Assembly (NCBI GenBank): GCA_007116535.1
Contig: SKIG01000037.1
Location: 1-8,239, forward strand
Length of the DNA stretch: 8,239 nt
Origin: Psychroflexus sp.
GTDB taxonomy: Bacteria; Bacteroidota; Bacteroidia; Flavobacteriales; Flavobacteriaceae
Direction: 5' to 3'
Below are positions 1 through 7,446 of this stretch, one piece after another; position 1 is the stretch's first letter, and each line of letters begins with the position of its first letter. The notes below the pieces were generated by a model. The model saw nothing but the letters and a program-made list of their open reading frames with translations, searched no databases and was not told the DNA's origin. The position numbers and the translations under genes are program-made.

Positions 1-76
1 GACTAACGTAAAAACATTTCATAAGACTTATCTATTTTTAAATTAGTAAATCCTATAAGAAAAGTGTTAAATGTGC

Positions 77-107
77 CTTGTTGTGGAAGCATAATATTTT
101 ACTTTTG
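77..107 (+). promoter_or_regulatory. Bacteroidetes-type promoter of the SUF operon
   Basis: The octamer TACTTTTG at 100-107 matches the Bacteroidetes -7 consensus TAnnTTTG exactly. CTTG at 77-80 lies 19 bases upstream and fits the -33 TTG/TTTG element; a second TTG at 81-83 would give a spacing of only 16. Transcription should start about 5-8 bases after the octamer, near 112-115, giving a leader of roughly 20 bases. It is the only clear promoter before the nine genes. I did not recognise an IscR-, Fur- or SufR-type operator here. Confidence 0.75.
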
Positions 108-112
108 TGCTA

Positions 113-131
113 ATTTAGATTAAATCAAATT
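113..131. repeat. Imperfect A/T-rich dyad at the SUF operon transcription start
   Basis: GATT at 118-121 and AATC at 123-126 form a dyad around A122. TT at 115-116 and AA at 128-129 extend it, with an A-A mismatch between 117 and 127. It lies between the -7 element and the start codon, where a repressor could act. The sequence is A/T-rich, so chance is a real alternative. Confidence 0.3.
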
Positions 132-134
132 AAC

Positions 135-464
135 ATGATTAAAGTCAGCGAAGAAGCCAAAACAAAAATTGCTGCATTGATGTCTGAAGAAGGCTACAAT
201 GTTGCGCAACATTACGTTCGCGTTGGCGTCAAAAGCGGGGGATGCTCAGGGCTTTCCTACGAATTGAATTTTGATCAACAAGAACAGGGTAACGATAAAG
301 TCTTTGAAGATAATGGTGTGAAAATAGTCGTCAATAAAAGTAGTTTTCTCTACTTAGTTGGCACAACGCTAGAATATTCAGGAGGCTTGAACGGAAAGGG
401 GTTTGTTTTTAACAACCCAAACGCACAACGCACCTGCGGTTGTGGAGAGAGTTTTTCACTATAA
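135..464 (+). CDS. sufA: A-type iron-sulfur cluster carrier (HesB/IscA/SufA family)
   Basis: A 109-residue cytosolic protein of normal length for the family. A-type carriers accept Fe-S clusters from the scaffold and pass them to apoproteins. The three ligand cysteines are present: Cys37 in the SGGCSG motif, and Cys101 and Cys103 in the C-terminal TCGCGESF motif. The conserved GLNGKGFVFNNPNA stretch precedes the CGC motif. The gene is first in the operon, about 20 bases after the predicted transcription start and 12 bases before sufB. The ATG at 135 gives the usual N-terminus (MIKVSEEA). Family membership is secure. The symbol sufA rests on the SUF context, since IscA and ErpA share the same motifs. 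Confidence 0.95.
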   Translation: MIKVSEEAKTKIAALMSEEGYNVAQHYVRVGVKSGGCSGLSYELNFDQQEQGNDKVFEDNGVKIVVNKSSFLYLVGTTLEYSGGLNGKGFVFNNPNAQRTCGCGESFSL

Positions 465-476
465 AAATTTATTGCT

Positions 477-1922
477 ATGGCATATACCGAAGAACAATTA
501 GAAAAAGACCTTAAAAATAAAAAATACGAATACGGATTTTATACTGATATTGAATCAGATAAATTCCCTGTTGGTTTAAATGAAGATATTGTAAGAGCAA
601 TTTCTGCAAAAAAAGAGGAGCCTGAATGGATGACAGAATGGCGATTAGAGGCTTTTAGAAACTGGGTTCAGATGGAAGAACCTGAGTGGGCAAATGTTCA
701 CTATGAAAAACCCGACTTCCAAAATATCTCTTATTATTCAGCTCCAAACAGTAAACCAAAATACGAAAGCCTAGACGAAGTCGATCCAAAATTACTTGAA
801 ACTTTTGAAAAACTTGGAATTTCTCTAGATGAGCAAAAAAAGCTTGCGGGTGTTGCTATGGATGTGGTAGTAGATTCGGTTTCTGTAGCTACTTCATTTA
901 AAGAAACCCTTGCTGAAAAAGGAATCATATTCTGCTCTATTTCAGAAGCTATTCAAAAATATCCTGAACTTGTAAAAAAATATATCGGCAGCGTAGTTCC
1001 TCCAAAAGACAACTTTTATGCTGCATTAAATTCAGCTGTTTTTAGCGATGGCTCATTTTGCTACATTCCTAAAGGGGTCCGTTGTCCTATGGAACTTTCG
1101 ACCTACTTTAGAATCAATGAGGCCGGAACAGGTCAGTTTGAAAGAACCTTACGCATAGCAGACGAATCTAGCTATGTAAGTTACTTAGAAGGATGCACTG
1201 CGCCAATGCGTGATGAAAATCAGTTACATGCGGCAGTGGTTGAGTTAATTGCTTTGGACAATGCAGAGATTAAGTATTCTACTGTTCAAAATTGGTTTCC
1301 TGGTGATGAAGAAGGAAAAGGAGGCGTTTTCAACTTTGTAACCAAAAGAGGAATTTGCGAGAAAAATGCAAAAATTAGTTGGACGCAAGTTGAAACTGGT
1401 TCTGCTGTAACTTGGAAATACCCAAGCTGTATTCTTAAAGGAGATAATTCAGTGGGAGAATTCTACTCAATTGCTCTTACCAACCACTACCAACAAGCCG
1501 ATACAGGTACAAAAATGGTTCATATTGGCAAAAACACTAAGAGCACTATTATTTCAAAAGGAATATCAGCAGGGAAATCCCAAAATTCATACAGAGGTTT
1601 AGTGCAAATCAATAGTAGAGCGCACAATGCAAGGAACTTTTCTCAATGTGATTCCCTATTGATGGGTAATAAATGTGGTGCTCACACATTTCCATACATT
1701 GAAGCGAAAAATAAAACCGCTCAAGTAGAGCACGAAGCTACCACTAGTAAAATTGGTGAAGACCAAATATTTTACTGCAACCAACGTGGTATAGATGAAG
1801 AAAAAGCTATCGCATTAATTGTCAATGGGTTTAGTAAAGAAGTTTTGAATAAACTCCCAATGGAATTTGCCGTTGAAGCTCAGAAGCTTTTAGAGATTTC
1901 ACTTGAAGGTTCAGTTGGATAA
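477..1922 (+). CDS. sufB: SufB, core scaffold subunit of the SufBCD complex
   Basis: A 481-residue cytosolic protein, close to E. coli SufB (495 residues). SufB receives persulfide sulfur from SufE and builds the nascent cluster with SufC and SufD. Counting back from the shared C-terminus ending in SVG, Cys391 in the QCDS motif corresponds to E. coli Cys405. Glu418, His419 and Glu420 in VEHEATTS correspond to Glu432, His433 and Glu434, and Cys240 in LEGCTAP corresponds to Cys254. The long block [20 protein letters not shown] (346-365) is typical of the SufB beta-helix. The position matching E. coli Cys424 is alanine (Ala410, in PYIEA); from memory that cysteine is not essential. No intein is present, although inteins are common in SufB. 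The next gene is an unrelated lipoprotein, which separates sufB from sufC. Confidence 0.98.
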   Translation: MAYTEEQLEKDLKNKKYEYGFYTDIESDKFPVGLNEDIVRAISAKKEEPEWMTEWRLEAFRNWVQMEEPEWANVHYEKPDFQNISYYSAPNSKPKYESLDEVDPKLLETFEKLGISLDEQKKLAGVAMDVVVDSVSVATSFKETLAEKGIIFCSISEAIQKYPELVKKYIGSVVPPKDNFYAALNSAVFSDGSFCYIPKGVRCPMELSTYFRINEAGTGQFERTLRIADESSYVSYLEGCTAPMRDENQLHAAVVELIALDNAEIKYSTVQNWFPGDEEGKGGVFNFVTKRGICEKNAKISWTQVETGSAVTWKYPSCILKGDNSVGEFYSIALTNHYQQADTGTKMVHIGKNTKSTIISKGISAGKSQNSYRGLVQINSRAHNARNFSQCDSLLMGNKCGAHTFPYIEAKNKTAQVEHEATTSKIGEDQIFYCNQRGIDEEKAIALIVNGFSKEVLNKLPMEFAVEAQKLLEISLEGSVG

Positions 1923-1937
1923 ATATAAAAATTGATC

Positions 1938-2342
1938 ATGAAAAAAGCTAGCTTACTATTTATTTTGAGTCTATTTCTTTTTGCTTGTGAAGGCGAAAAA
2001 AAAGAAAAAAATACCGAAGAAAGCTCTACTGAGTCTCTTGTTGAATCCAATAGCGGAAAACAACTTAGAGGTGAGTTTATCTATGTAGATGGAGCGGCAG
2101 TTTTAAAAGGTAGGGATTTTATCTACGGTGTTGTTATCGATGAAAAAGGGAAAGAACTCATTGAAGTGACTAAAGAAAAAAAACAGGATGAATACGACAT
2201 GATTCCTGTGTTAATAAGAGGAGAAATAATCCCAAACACTGTTGAAGATGGTTGGGAGGAACTTGTAGAAGTAAAAGACATTTTACGTGTATACGCCCCC
2301 TCCAATGAAGAAGTAATAAGAGTAGAATCAGCAACAAATTAA
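1938..2342 (+). CDS. Small lipoprotein with a possible NlpE-type OB domain, between sufB and sufC
   Basis: A 134-residue protein that I do not recognise as a named family. The start chosen is the ATG at 1938, giving MKKASLLF; an in-frame TTG at 1932 would only add two residues. The N-terminus is a lipoprotein signal: Lys2-Lys3, a hydrophobic stretch from residue 4, then a lipobox LFAC with Cys17 as the lipidated residue. A charged, low-complexity linker (about 18-41) follows. The rest, about 44-134, is a beta-rich domain. Its pattern [12 protein letters not shown], then IPVLIRGEI, then [13 protein letters not shown], resembles the C-terminal OB-fold domain of NlpE/copper-resistance lipoproteins. 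That link rests on pattern likeness only. No cysteine remains apart from the lipobox, so there is no NlpE-type CxxC. The gene sits 15 bases after sufB and 5 before sufC, so it should be co-transcribed with the SUF machinery. Lipoprotein nature is well supported; the fold is tentative. Confidence 0.85.
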   Translation: MKKASLLFILSLFLFACEGEKKEKNTEESSTESLVESNSGKQLRGEFIYVDGAAVLKGRDFIYGVVIDEKGKELIEVTKEKKQDEYDMIPVLIRGEIIPNTVEDGWEELVEVKDILRVYAPSNEEVIRVESATN

Positions 2343-2347
2343 ATGTT

Positions 2348-3106
2348 ATGTTACAAATAAAAAACTTACACGCAAGTGTAGAAGGTCAAGCAATATTAAA
2401 AGGAATTAATTTAGAAATCAAACCCGGAGAAGTACACGCCATCATGGGGCCAAACGGCTCAGGGAAAAGTACGCTTTCTTCTGTAATTGCAGGAAATGAA
2501 GACTACGAAGTAACCGATGGAGATATTATCTTCGAACGTGCAAATATTTCAGAACTATCTCCTGACGAGCGCGCACATAGAGGGATTTTTCTTTCTTTCC
2601 AATACCCTGTTGAAATTCCAGGAGTATCGGTGACTAATTTCATCAAAACTTCTATCAATCAAATTAGAATTGCAAGAGGCCAAGAAGAAATGCCCGCCAA
2701 CGAAATGTTGAAAAAAATAAAAGAGAAAGCTGAATTATTAGAAATGGACAGAAAATTTTTGTCTCGTTCTTTAAATGAAGGTTTTTCAGGGGGAGAAAAA
2801 AAGAGAAATGAAATTTTCCAAATGGCTATGCTTGAACCAAAATTAGCTATTCTTGACGAAACAGATTCAGGATTGGATATTGATGCACTTCGCGTAGTTT
2901 CCAATGGTGTAAACAAACTAAGGTCAAAAGACAATGCTGTTTTGGTTATCACCCACTACCAACGTTTGTTGGATTATATTGTTCCTGACGTAGTTCATGT
3001 ATTAATGGACGGGCGAATCGTAAAAACAGGCGACAAAGAACTTGCAAAAGAGTTAGAAGAAAGAGGCTACGATTGGATCAAAGAAGAGCTTGCAGCTAGC
3101 GTATAA
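2348..3106 (+). CDS. sufC: SufC, ABC-type ATPase of the SufBCD complex
   Basis: A 252-residue soluble ABC ATPase, the normal SufC length. It binds SufB and SufD, and its ATP-driven dimerisation remodels the scaffold during cluster assembly. The ATPase motifs are intact and in order: Walker [10 protein letters not shown] at 34-42 with Lys40, Q-loop Gln85 in SFQYP, signature FSGGEKKR at 146-153, Walker B LAILDE at 166-171 with Glu171, D-loop SGLD at 174-177, and switch His203 in THYQRLL. Lys152 and Glu171 match the residue pair described as a regulatory salt bridge in E. coli Suf[12 protein letters not shown] and the [12 protein letters not shown] block separate SufC from transporter ATPases. 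No membrane partner is encoded nearby. The gene starts 5 bases after the lipoprotein gene and ends 18 bases before sufD. Confidence 0.98.
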   Translation: MLQIKNLHASVEGQAILKGINLEIKPGEVHAIMGPNGSGKSTLSSVIAGNEDYEVTDGDIIFERANISELSPDERAHRGIFLSFQYPVEIPGVSVTNFIKTSINQIRIARGQEEMPANEMLKKIKEKAELLEMDRKFLSRSLNEGFSGGEKKRNEIFQMAMLEPKLAILDETDSGLDIDALRVVSNGVNKLRSKDNAVLVITHYQRLLDYIVPDVVHVLMDGRIVKTGDKELAKELEERGYDWIKEELAASV

Positions 3107-3124
3107 TTTTCAAATTCAAGAAAA

Positions 3125-4438
3125 ATGGAACTAAAAGACAAACTCGTTTCTTCATTTCTTGCTTTTGAAGAGCAAGTAGATTTAGAAAACGAAGTACATA
3201 TTCACAGAAATGAAGCCATACGATTTTTTGAGTTGAATGGTTTTCCTACCAAGAAACAAGAAGCTTGGAAGTACACTTCATTGAAGTCTGTACTAAAAGA
3301 AGATTACAGTATTTTTCCAAAAATTCAACAAACAGTTGAGTATAAAAATATCAAGGATTATTGTATTCATGAAGTAGACACGTATCAAATTGTATTTGTT
3401 GATGGAATCTATGCTTCACACCTTTCAAGCACAACACACGACAAGTTTGATGCATGTTTGATGTCTTCAGCTTTGAATAACCCAAAATATAAAGACATTA
3501 TCGGTAAGTACTTCAACAAAGTTGCTCCAAAAGAGAGTTTGACTTCACTGAATACTGCTTTTTGTAAAGAAGGGGCCTTTATTCGTGTGCCAAAATCAGT
3601 TTTTGCAGAAAAGCCTGTTCAGATTTTACATTTTTCAACAGGAAGCGAATCTGCTGTAATGCTTCAGCCAAGAAGTTTAATAGTTGTTGAAGAAAATGCG
3701 CAAATTCAAATCATCGAAAGACACCAAAGTTTGACGAGCAATGCAGTTTTAACAAATTCAGTAACTGAAATCTTTGCTGAAAGAAATGCTTACGTAGATT
3801 ACTACAAAATCCAAAACGACGCAGGGTCATCTTCACTTATAGACAATACTTTTGTCGAGCAGAAAGACAACTCAACAGTTTCTGTGCATACCTTTTCACT
3901 TGGTGGAAAGCTTACACGCAATAACCTGAATTTTTATCAGAAAGGAGAACACATCAACTCTATCTTAAATGGAATTACTATTTTAGAAGGAAATCAGCAT
4001 GTAGATAATAATACATTGGTACACCACCAACAACCAAATTGCGAAAGTCACCAAGATTACAAAGGTATTTTCTCCGATCGTTCTGTAGGGGTTTTTAATG
4101 GTAAGGTATACGTTGATAAAATTGCTCAGAAAACAGATGCTTTTCAGAGTAACAACAATATTTTAATAGACGATAAAGCAACCATTAACTCCAAGCCACA
4201 ATTAGAAATTTTTGCAGACGATGTAAAATGTAGTCACGGTTGTACCATTGGTCAGTTGGATGAAGATGCTATGTATTACCTACAAACAAGAGGTATTCCT
4301 AAAAAAGAAGCACGTGCTTTGTTGATGTTTGCATTTGCAAACGAAGTACTTACAGGAGTAAAAATCCCTGAAATAAAGACACGTATCACAAAACTAATCG
4401 CCTTAAAATTAGGCGTTAACCTAGGATTTGATTTATAA
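3125..4438 (+). CDS. sufD: SufD, scaffold subunit of the SufBCD complex
   Basis: A 437-residue SufB paralogue. SufD pairs with SufB and SufC and is needed for iron acquisition during cluster assembly. The C-terminal signature ADDVKCSHGCTIGQLDEDAM contains Cys369 and His371, which correspond to E. coli Cys358 and His360; His360 is the residue proposed to contact the cluster at the SufB-SufD interface. The helical C-terminus (YYLQTRGIPKKEARALLMFA) is the expected SufC-binding region. The N-terminal RNEAIRFFELNGFPTKKQEAWKYTSL block (28-53) is typical of SufD. The ATG at 3125 follows an A-rich leader (CAAGAAAA). The stop is 3 bases before the sufS start, consistent with coupled translation. Confidence 0.97.
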   Translation: MELKDKLVSSFLAFEEQVDLENEVHIHRNEAIRFFELNGFPTKKQEAWKYTSLKSVLKEDYSIFPKIQQTVEYKNIKDYCIHEVDTYQIVFVDGIYASHLSSTTHDKFDACLMSSALNNPKYKDIIGKYFNKVAPKESLTSLNTAFCKEGAFIRVPKSVFAEKPVQILHFSTGSESAVMLQPRSLIVVEENAQIQIIERHQSLTSNAVLTNSVTEIFAERNAYVDYYKIQNDAGSSSLIDNTFVEQKDNSTVSVHTFSLGGKLTRNNLNFYQKGEHINSILNGITILEGNQHVDNNTLVHHQQPNCESHQDYKGIFSDRSVGVFNGKVYVDKIAQKTDAFQSNNNILIDDKATINSKPQLEIFADDVKCSHGCTIGQLDEDAMYYLQTRGIPKKEARALLMFAFANEVLTGVKIPEIKTRITKLIALKLGVNLGFDL

Positions 4439-4441
4439 TTT

Positions 4442-5692
4442 ATGGCAAACAAACAATCATTAGATACCACCCTAAGCTTTCCTGTAGAAAAAATTAAAAA
4501 GGACTTCCCTATTCTTCAACGTGAAGTTAATGGACATCCTTTGGTATATTTTGATAATGCGGCAACCTCGCAAACACCTCAACAAGTAATTGATGTAATT
4601 GCAGATTACTACCAAAATTACAATGCGAATATTCACCGTGGGGTGCATACTTTGTCCCAAATTGCTACAGATGCCTACGAACAAGCGCGGGAAAAAATCC
4701 GAGCTCATTTCAATGCTAACAAATCCTACGAAATAATTTTTACCGCAGGTACAACGCATGCTATTAATTTAGTGGCTAATGGATACACTTCGCTATTATC
4801 CAAAGAAGATGAAGTGCTTGTTTCTGCATTGGAGCATCATTCTAATATTGTCCCATGGCAAATCATGTGCGAAAAAACAGGAGCTACGTTAAAAGTTATT
4901 CCTATGCTTGAAAACGGGGAGTTGGATATGCTAGCATTTGACCAATTGCTTTCTAACAAAACAAAGTTAGTGTTTGTCAATCACGTTTCTAATGCACTTG
5001 GTACCATCAATCCCATTGAAGAAATTATAAAAAAAGCACATCAAGTCGGCGCAAAAGTATTGATAGATGGTGCTCAAGCAGCACCTCATATTCAAGCTGA
5101 TGTACAAGCTTTGGATGTCGATTTTTACACGGTTTCTGCGCACAAAATGTGTGGCCCAACAGGAGTGGGTGTGCTTTACGGCAAAGAAGAGTTACTTAAT
5201 TTGATGCCTCCCTATCAAGGCGGTGGAGAAATGATTGCTGAAGTTAGTTTTGAAAAAACAACCTACGCAGGATTACCTCATAAATTTGAAGCAGGAACTC
5301 CCAATATTTGCGGGGGAATTGCTTTTGGAGCGGCCTTAGATTATATGCATTCTATTGGCTTTGACAATATTGCTACTTACGAAAACGAGCTACTAGTATA
5401 TGCTACAGAAAAACTATCTGAAATTGAGGGAACACGAATATTTGGTACATCCACAGACAAAAAAACTGCGGTTATTTCCTTCAACTTTGAAGGGATACAT
5501 CCGTACGATGCAGGAACAATTTTAGACAAACTAGGAATTGCAGTTCGTACAGGGCATCATTGTGCACAACCAATTATGGATTTTTATGCAATTCCTGGAA
5601 CTATTCGGGCTTCGTTTGCTTTTTACAACACCAAAGCAGAAATAGATTTAATGATCAATGCATTGAAAAAAGCAAAAATGATGTTATCTTAG
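4442..5692 (+). CDS. sufS: SufS, group II cysteine desulfurase
   Basis: A 416-residue PLP-dependent enzyme of the aminotransferase class V fold. It converts L-cysteine to L-alanine and holds the sulfur as a persulfide for SufE. The PLP-binding lysine is Lys235 in SAHKMCGPTG. Asp209 and Gln212 (IDGAQ) contact the cofactor, and the adjacent His132/His133 in EHHSN include the PLP-stacking histidine. The persulfide cysteine is Cys374 in RTGHHCAQP, the short-loop form that marks group II (SufS/CsdA) rather than group I (IscS/NifS). The N-terminal DFPIL and YFDNAATSQTP blocks are typical. It starts 3 bases after sufD. The active-site cysteine fits a SufE partner, and sufE is encoded downstream. Confidence 0.98.
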   Translation: MANKQSLDTTLSFPVEKIKKDFPILQREVNGHPLVYFDNAATSQTPQQVIDVIADYYQNYNANIHRGVHTLSQIATDAYEQAREKIRAHFNANKSYEIIFTAGTTHAINLVANGYTSLLSKEDEVLVSALEHHSNIVPWQIMCEKTGATLKVIPMLENGELDMLAFDQLLSNKTKLVFVNHVSNALGTINPIEEIIKKAHQVGAKVLIDGAQAAPHIQADVQALDVDFYTVSAHKMCGPTGVGVLYGKEELLNLMPPYQGGGEMIAEVSFEKTTYAGLPHKFEAGTPNICGGIAFGAALDYMHSIGFDNIATYENELLVYATEKLSEIEGTRIFGTSTDKKTAVISFNFEGIHPYDAGTILDKLGIAVRTGHHCAQPIMDFYAIPGTIRASFAFYNTKAEIDLMINALKKAKMMLS

Positions 5693-5721
5693 TGATATAC
5701 TAAATAACTAAAAAGAGAAAA

Positions 5722-6171
5722 ATGAAAAATACAATGCGCTTACTAAGCTTAGTTATAATGGCATTATTGCTGCTTTCCTGTAATAGCCTTAAAACAAAGT
5801 CTTCAAATTCAGAGCCAAGCTTTTCTAGTGAATTTGTTCTTGCCACTTATTATTTAGAAAAAATTGGAGAAGAAGACGTCTCAGAAATGCAACTAGAAAT
5901 GCATATCGATCCCGAGCAAAAAAGAATTTCAGGAAATGCAGGCTGTAATCGCTATGGTTTTACTTACAGTTTAAAAGAAGAAGTTCTTGATTTAGGATAT
6001 GCTATGGCAACCAAAATGTACTGCGAGGAAACTATGTCTATTGAAGATTCATTCTTCAGACATATGACAAAGTCAGACAGATTTATTGTATACAAGAATA
6101 AGATCAGTTTCACAAATGAAGAAAATGAAGTCTTAGTGACCGCCATTTCAAAAGTTGAAGAAAATGAGTAA
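5722..6171 (+). CDS. META/HslJ-like domain lipoprotein, between sufS and sufE
   Basis: A 149-residue predicted lipoprotein. The signal runs from 1 to 20, with Lys2 and Arg6 before a hydrophobic core and the lipobox LLSC; Cys20 is the predicted lipidated residue. A short Ser/Lys/Asn-rich linker follows. From about 38 to 143 it matches the META (HslJ) domain pattern: RISGNAGCNRYGFTY (68-82) is the hallmark G-x-x-GCNR-x-x-x-x-Y block, and ATKMYCEETMSIEDSFF (96-112) is the second hallmark. Cys75 and Cys101 sit in these two blocks and could form a disulfide. META domains occur in envelope proteins such as HslJ, linked to stress or drug resistance; the molecular function is unclear. The gene begins 29 bases after sufS, and its stop overlaps the sufE start by 8 bases, so it is very likely translated together with sufE. 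Confidence 0.85.
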   Translation: MKNTMRLLSLVIMALLLLSCNSLKTKSSNSEPSFSSEFVLATYYLEKIGEEDVSEMQLEMHIDPEQKRISGNAGCNRYGFTYSLKEEVLDLGYAMATKMYCEETMSIEDSFFRHMTKSDRFIVYKNKISFTNEENEVLVTAISKVEENE

Positions 6172-6589
6172 CCTAAAACAAATACAAGAAGAAATAGTTG
6201 ATGAATTTGCACTTTTTGATGACTGGATGCAACGTTACGAGTATATGATTGAGCTTGGTAAGAGCCTGCCTATCATCGATGCTTCCAAAAAGACAGATAA
6301 TAACATCATCAAGGGTTGCCAAAGCAGAGTTTGGCTGCATGCTGATCTTAATGAAGATAAAGTTGTTTATTCGGCAGATAGCGATGCCATTATCACCAAA
6401 GGAATTATTGCTTTACTGATTCGTGTGTTTTCTAACCAGCATCCTGATGATATTATTGGTGCAGACACAAAATTTATAGATGAAATTGGACTCAAAGAAC
6501 ACCTATCGCCAACACGTGCGAACGGACTTGTGAGTATGATCAATCAAATAAAAAACTACGCAATTGTTTACAAAACACAATTGTCTTAA
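6164..6589 (+). CDS. sufE: SufE, sulfur acceptor and activator of SufS
   Basis: A 141-residue cytosolic protein, the normal SufE length. It takes the persulfide sulfur from SufS and carries it to SufB. The sulfur-accepting residue is Cys52 in the motif IIKGCQSRVWL, matching Cys51 of E. coli SufE. The helical start (IVDEFALFDDWMQRYEYMIELGKSLP) and the C-terminal LSPTRANGLVSMINQIK block are typical. The ATG at 6164 is preferred over an in-frame TTG at 6155 because it gives the usual N-terminus MSNLKQIQEE. It creates an 8-base overlap with the META lipoprotein gene (ATGAGTAA), which suggests translational coupling. SufE, not SufU, is the partner here. The sufT-like gene follows after 9 bases. 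Confidence 0.97.
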   Translation: MSNLKQIQEEIVDEFALFDDWMQRYEYMIELGKSLPIIDASKKTDNNIIKGCQSRVWLHADLNEDKVVYSADSDAIITKGIIALLIRVFSNQHPDDIIGADTKFIDEIGLKEHLSPTRANGLVSMINQIKNYAIVYKTQLS

Positions 6590-6598
6590 TCTTAGATT

Positions 6599-6925
6599 AT
6601 GGAAACAAAAACAATAGATACCAACGCATTAGGCGACAAAATAGTTAGGGTTCTAAAAACTATCTACGACCCTGAGATTCCTGTTGATATTTATGAATTA
6701 GGATTAATTTACGATGTATTTGTCAATGAAGATTTTGAAGTAAAAATCATCATGACGCTAACTTCACCAAATTGTCCAGTTGCAGAATCACTTCCGAAGG
6801 AAGTAAAAGACAAAGTGGCTACTTTAGAGGAAGTAAAAGACTGCTTAGTCGAACTAACTTTTGAACCTACATGGACAAAGGACAACATGAGTGAAGAAGC
6901 TAAATTAGAACTAGGAATGCTTTAA
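6599..6925 (+). CDS. sufT: MIP18/DUF59 family SUF-associated protein (SufT-like)
   Basis: A 108-residue cytosolic protein, nearly all of it one MIP18 (DUF59) domain. Relatives include bacterial SufT, PaaD and the eukaryotic Cia2 targeting factors, which help mature Fe-S proteins. The diagnostic block DPEIPVDIYELGLIYDV lies at 24-40 with the conserved Asp24-Pro25. A single conserved cysteine, Cys59, lies in TSPNCP. The C-terminal block FEPTWTKDNMSEEAKLELG (88-106) is characteristic of the SUF-linked Bacteroidetes subgroup as I know it. No extra domains are fused. It begins 9 bases after sufE and ends 2 bases before the DUF2480 gene. The role in cluster delivery is inferred from family and operon; the exact target is unknown. 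Confidence 0.93.
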   Translation: METKTIDTNALGDKIVRVLKTIYDPEIPVDIYELGLIYDVFVNEDFEVKIIMTLTSPNCPVAESLPKEVKDKVATLEEVKDCLVELTFEPTWTKDNMSEEAKLELGML

Positions 6926-6927
6926 TT

Positions 6928-7431
6928 ATGAGCGAAATTGTAAATAGAGTAGCAAATTCTCCTTTAAAAACTTTCGATTTAGAACAGTTGTATGATACTT
7001 CAGAGCGTATTTCTATTGATATAAGTCAATGGTTATGTGAGGGTTTTCTATTGAAAGAAAAGGAGTTTAGGGCGTCGCTAAAAGCGCATGATTGGTCTAT
7101 TTATGAAAATAAGCTAGTATGTGTTTTTTGTAGTACAGATGCTATTTTGCCTGCTTGGGCTTCACTATTAGTAGCATCATATCTTGTAGGCATAGCAAAA
7201 AAAAGTATAATTGGGACAGAAAAGGAATTGAATCAGCTTGTTTATGCAGAGAAGATTGCACAGCTAGATTTATCCGAATTTCAAGATAAGCCTGTTATCA
7301 TAAAAGGTTGTGCTAAATATCCCGTTCCTGAAGTAGCTTACTTGCTATTACTAGAAAAGCTTCAACCTATTGCAAAATCTGTATTTTATGGAGAAGCTTG
7401 TTCTTCAGTTCCCATCTACAAGCGCAAATAA
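6928..7431 (+). CDS. DUF2480 family protein, last gene of the SUF operon
   Basis: A 167-residue protein without a signal peptide. It matches the DUF2480 family as I remember it, through the start EIVNRVANSPLKTFDLEQLY, the middle DAILPAWASLLVAS, FQDKPVIIKGC, and the end GEACSSVPIYK. The function is not established. It has five cysteines: Cys37, Cys65 and Cys68 (CVFC), Cys128 (IKGC) and Cys158 (GEACS). From memory of relatives, the positions of Cys68, Cys128 and Cys158 recur. Residues 72-90 are hydrophobic but contain Pro75 and charge flanks only at the end, so I read them as a buried core helix rather than a membrane span. It starts 2 bases after sufT and is clearly co-transcribed. A role in Fe-S assembly or as an Fe-S protein is inferred from position and cysteines only. 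Confidence 0.88.
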   Translation: MSEIVNRVANSPLKTFDLEQLYDTSERISIDISQWLCEGFLLKEKEFRASLKAHDWSIYENKLVCVFCSTDAILPAWASLLVASYLVGIAKKSIIGTEKELNQLVYAEKIAQLDLSEFQDKPVIIKGCAKYPVPEVAYLLLLEKLQPIAKSVFYGEACSSVPIYKRK

Positions 7432-7446
7432 ATTGAGTTTCAATTT
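7430..7446. repeat. Perfect inverted repeat at the operon end, overlapping the next -33 element
   Basis: AAATTGA (7430-7436) and TCAATTT (7440-7446) are exact inverted repeats separated by three bases. The left arm begins within the DUF2480 stop codon and the right arm covers most of the -33 TTTG of the downstream promoter. As RNA it would be a weak A/U hairpin; the nearest T-run (7460-7466) is 13 bases away, so it does not look like a normal intrinsic terminator. It may be an operator or chance. Confidence 0.4.

Noticed and set aside
1..46. Possible gene fragments at the left edge: a plus-strand frame ending at 46 and a minus-strand frame starting with ATG at 22 and running off the edge.
   Set aside because: Each is under 16 codons with no recognisable sequence and no matching promoter, so neither can be supported.
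477..1922. Possible intein in SufB.
   Set aside because: The protein is of normal length and all conserved blocks run without interruption.
1932..1937. TTG at 1932 as the start of the first lipoprotein.
   Set aside because: It would add only Met-Ile before the clear ATG at 1938, which opens a standard lipoprotein signal (MKK followed by a hydrophobic stretch).
2659..2952. A 97-codon open frame on the minus strand inside sufC.
   Set aside because: It is antisense to the highly conserved ATPase motifs and its translation is Ser/Phe-rich, as expected for a shadow. The same applies to the minus-strand frames at 734-928, 2123-2305, 4276-4470, 4472-4759 and 5964-6212.
4543..4555. TATATTTTG and, further on, TACTTTG (about 4649) inside sufS as internal promoters.
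   Set aside because: Neither fits the eight-base spacing of TAnnTTTG, and both encode conserved SufS residues.
6155..6163. TTG at 6155 as the start of SufE.
   Set aside because: The ATG at 6164 gives the usual SufE N-terminus and a compact 8-base overlap; TTG starts are rare.
6799..6841. Direct repeat GGAAGTAAAAGAC at 6799-6811 and 6829-6841, exactly ten codons apart in sufT.
   Set aside because: It encodes two EVKD stretches at positions where DUF59 proteins normally have this length and charge, so a recent duplication is not needed to explain it.
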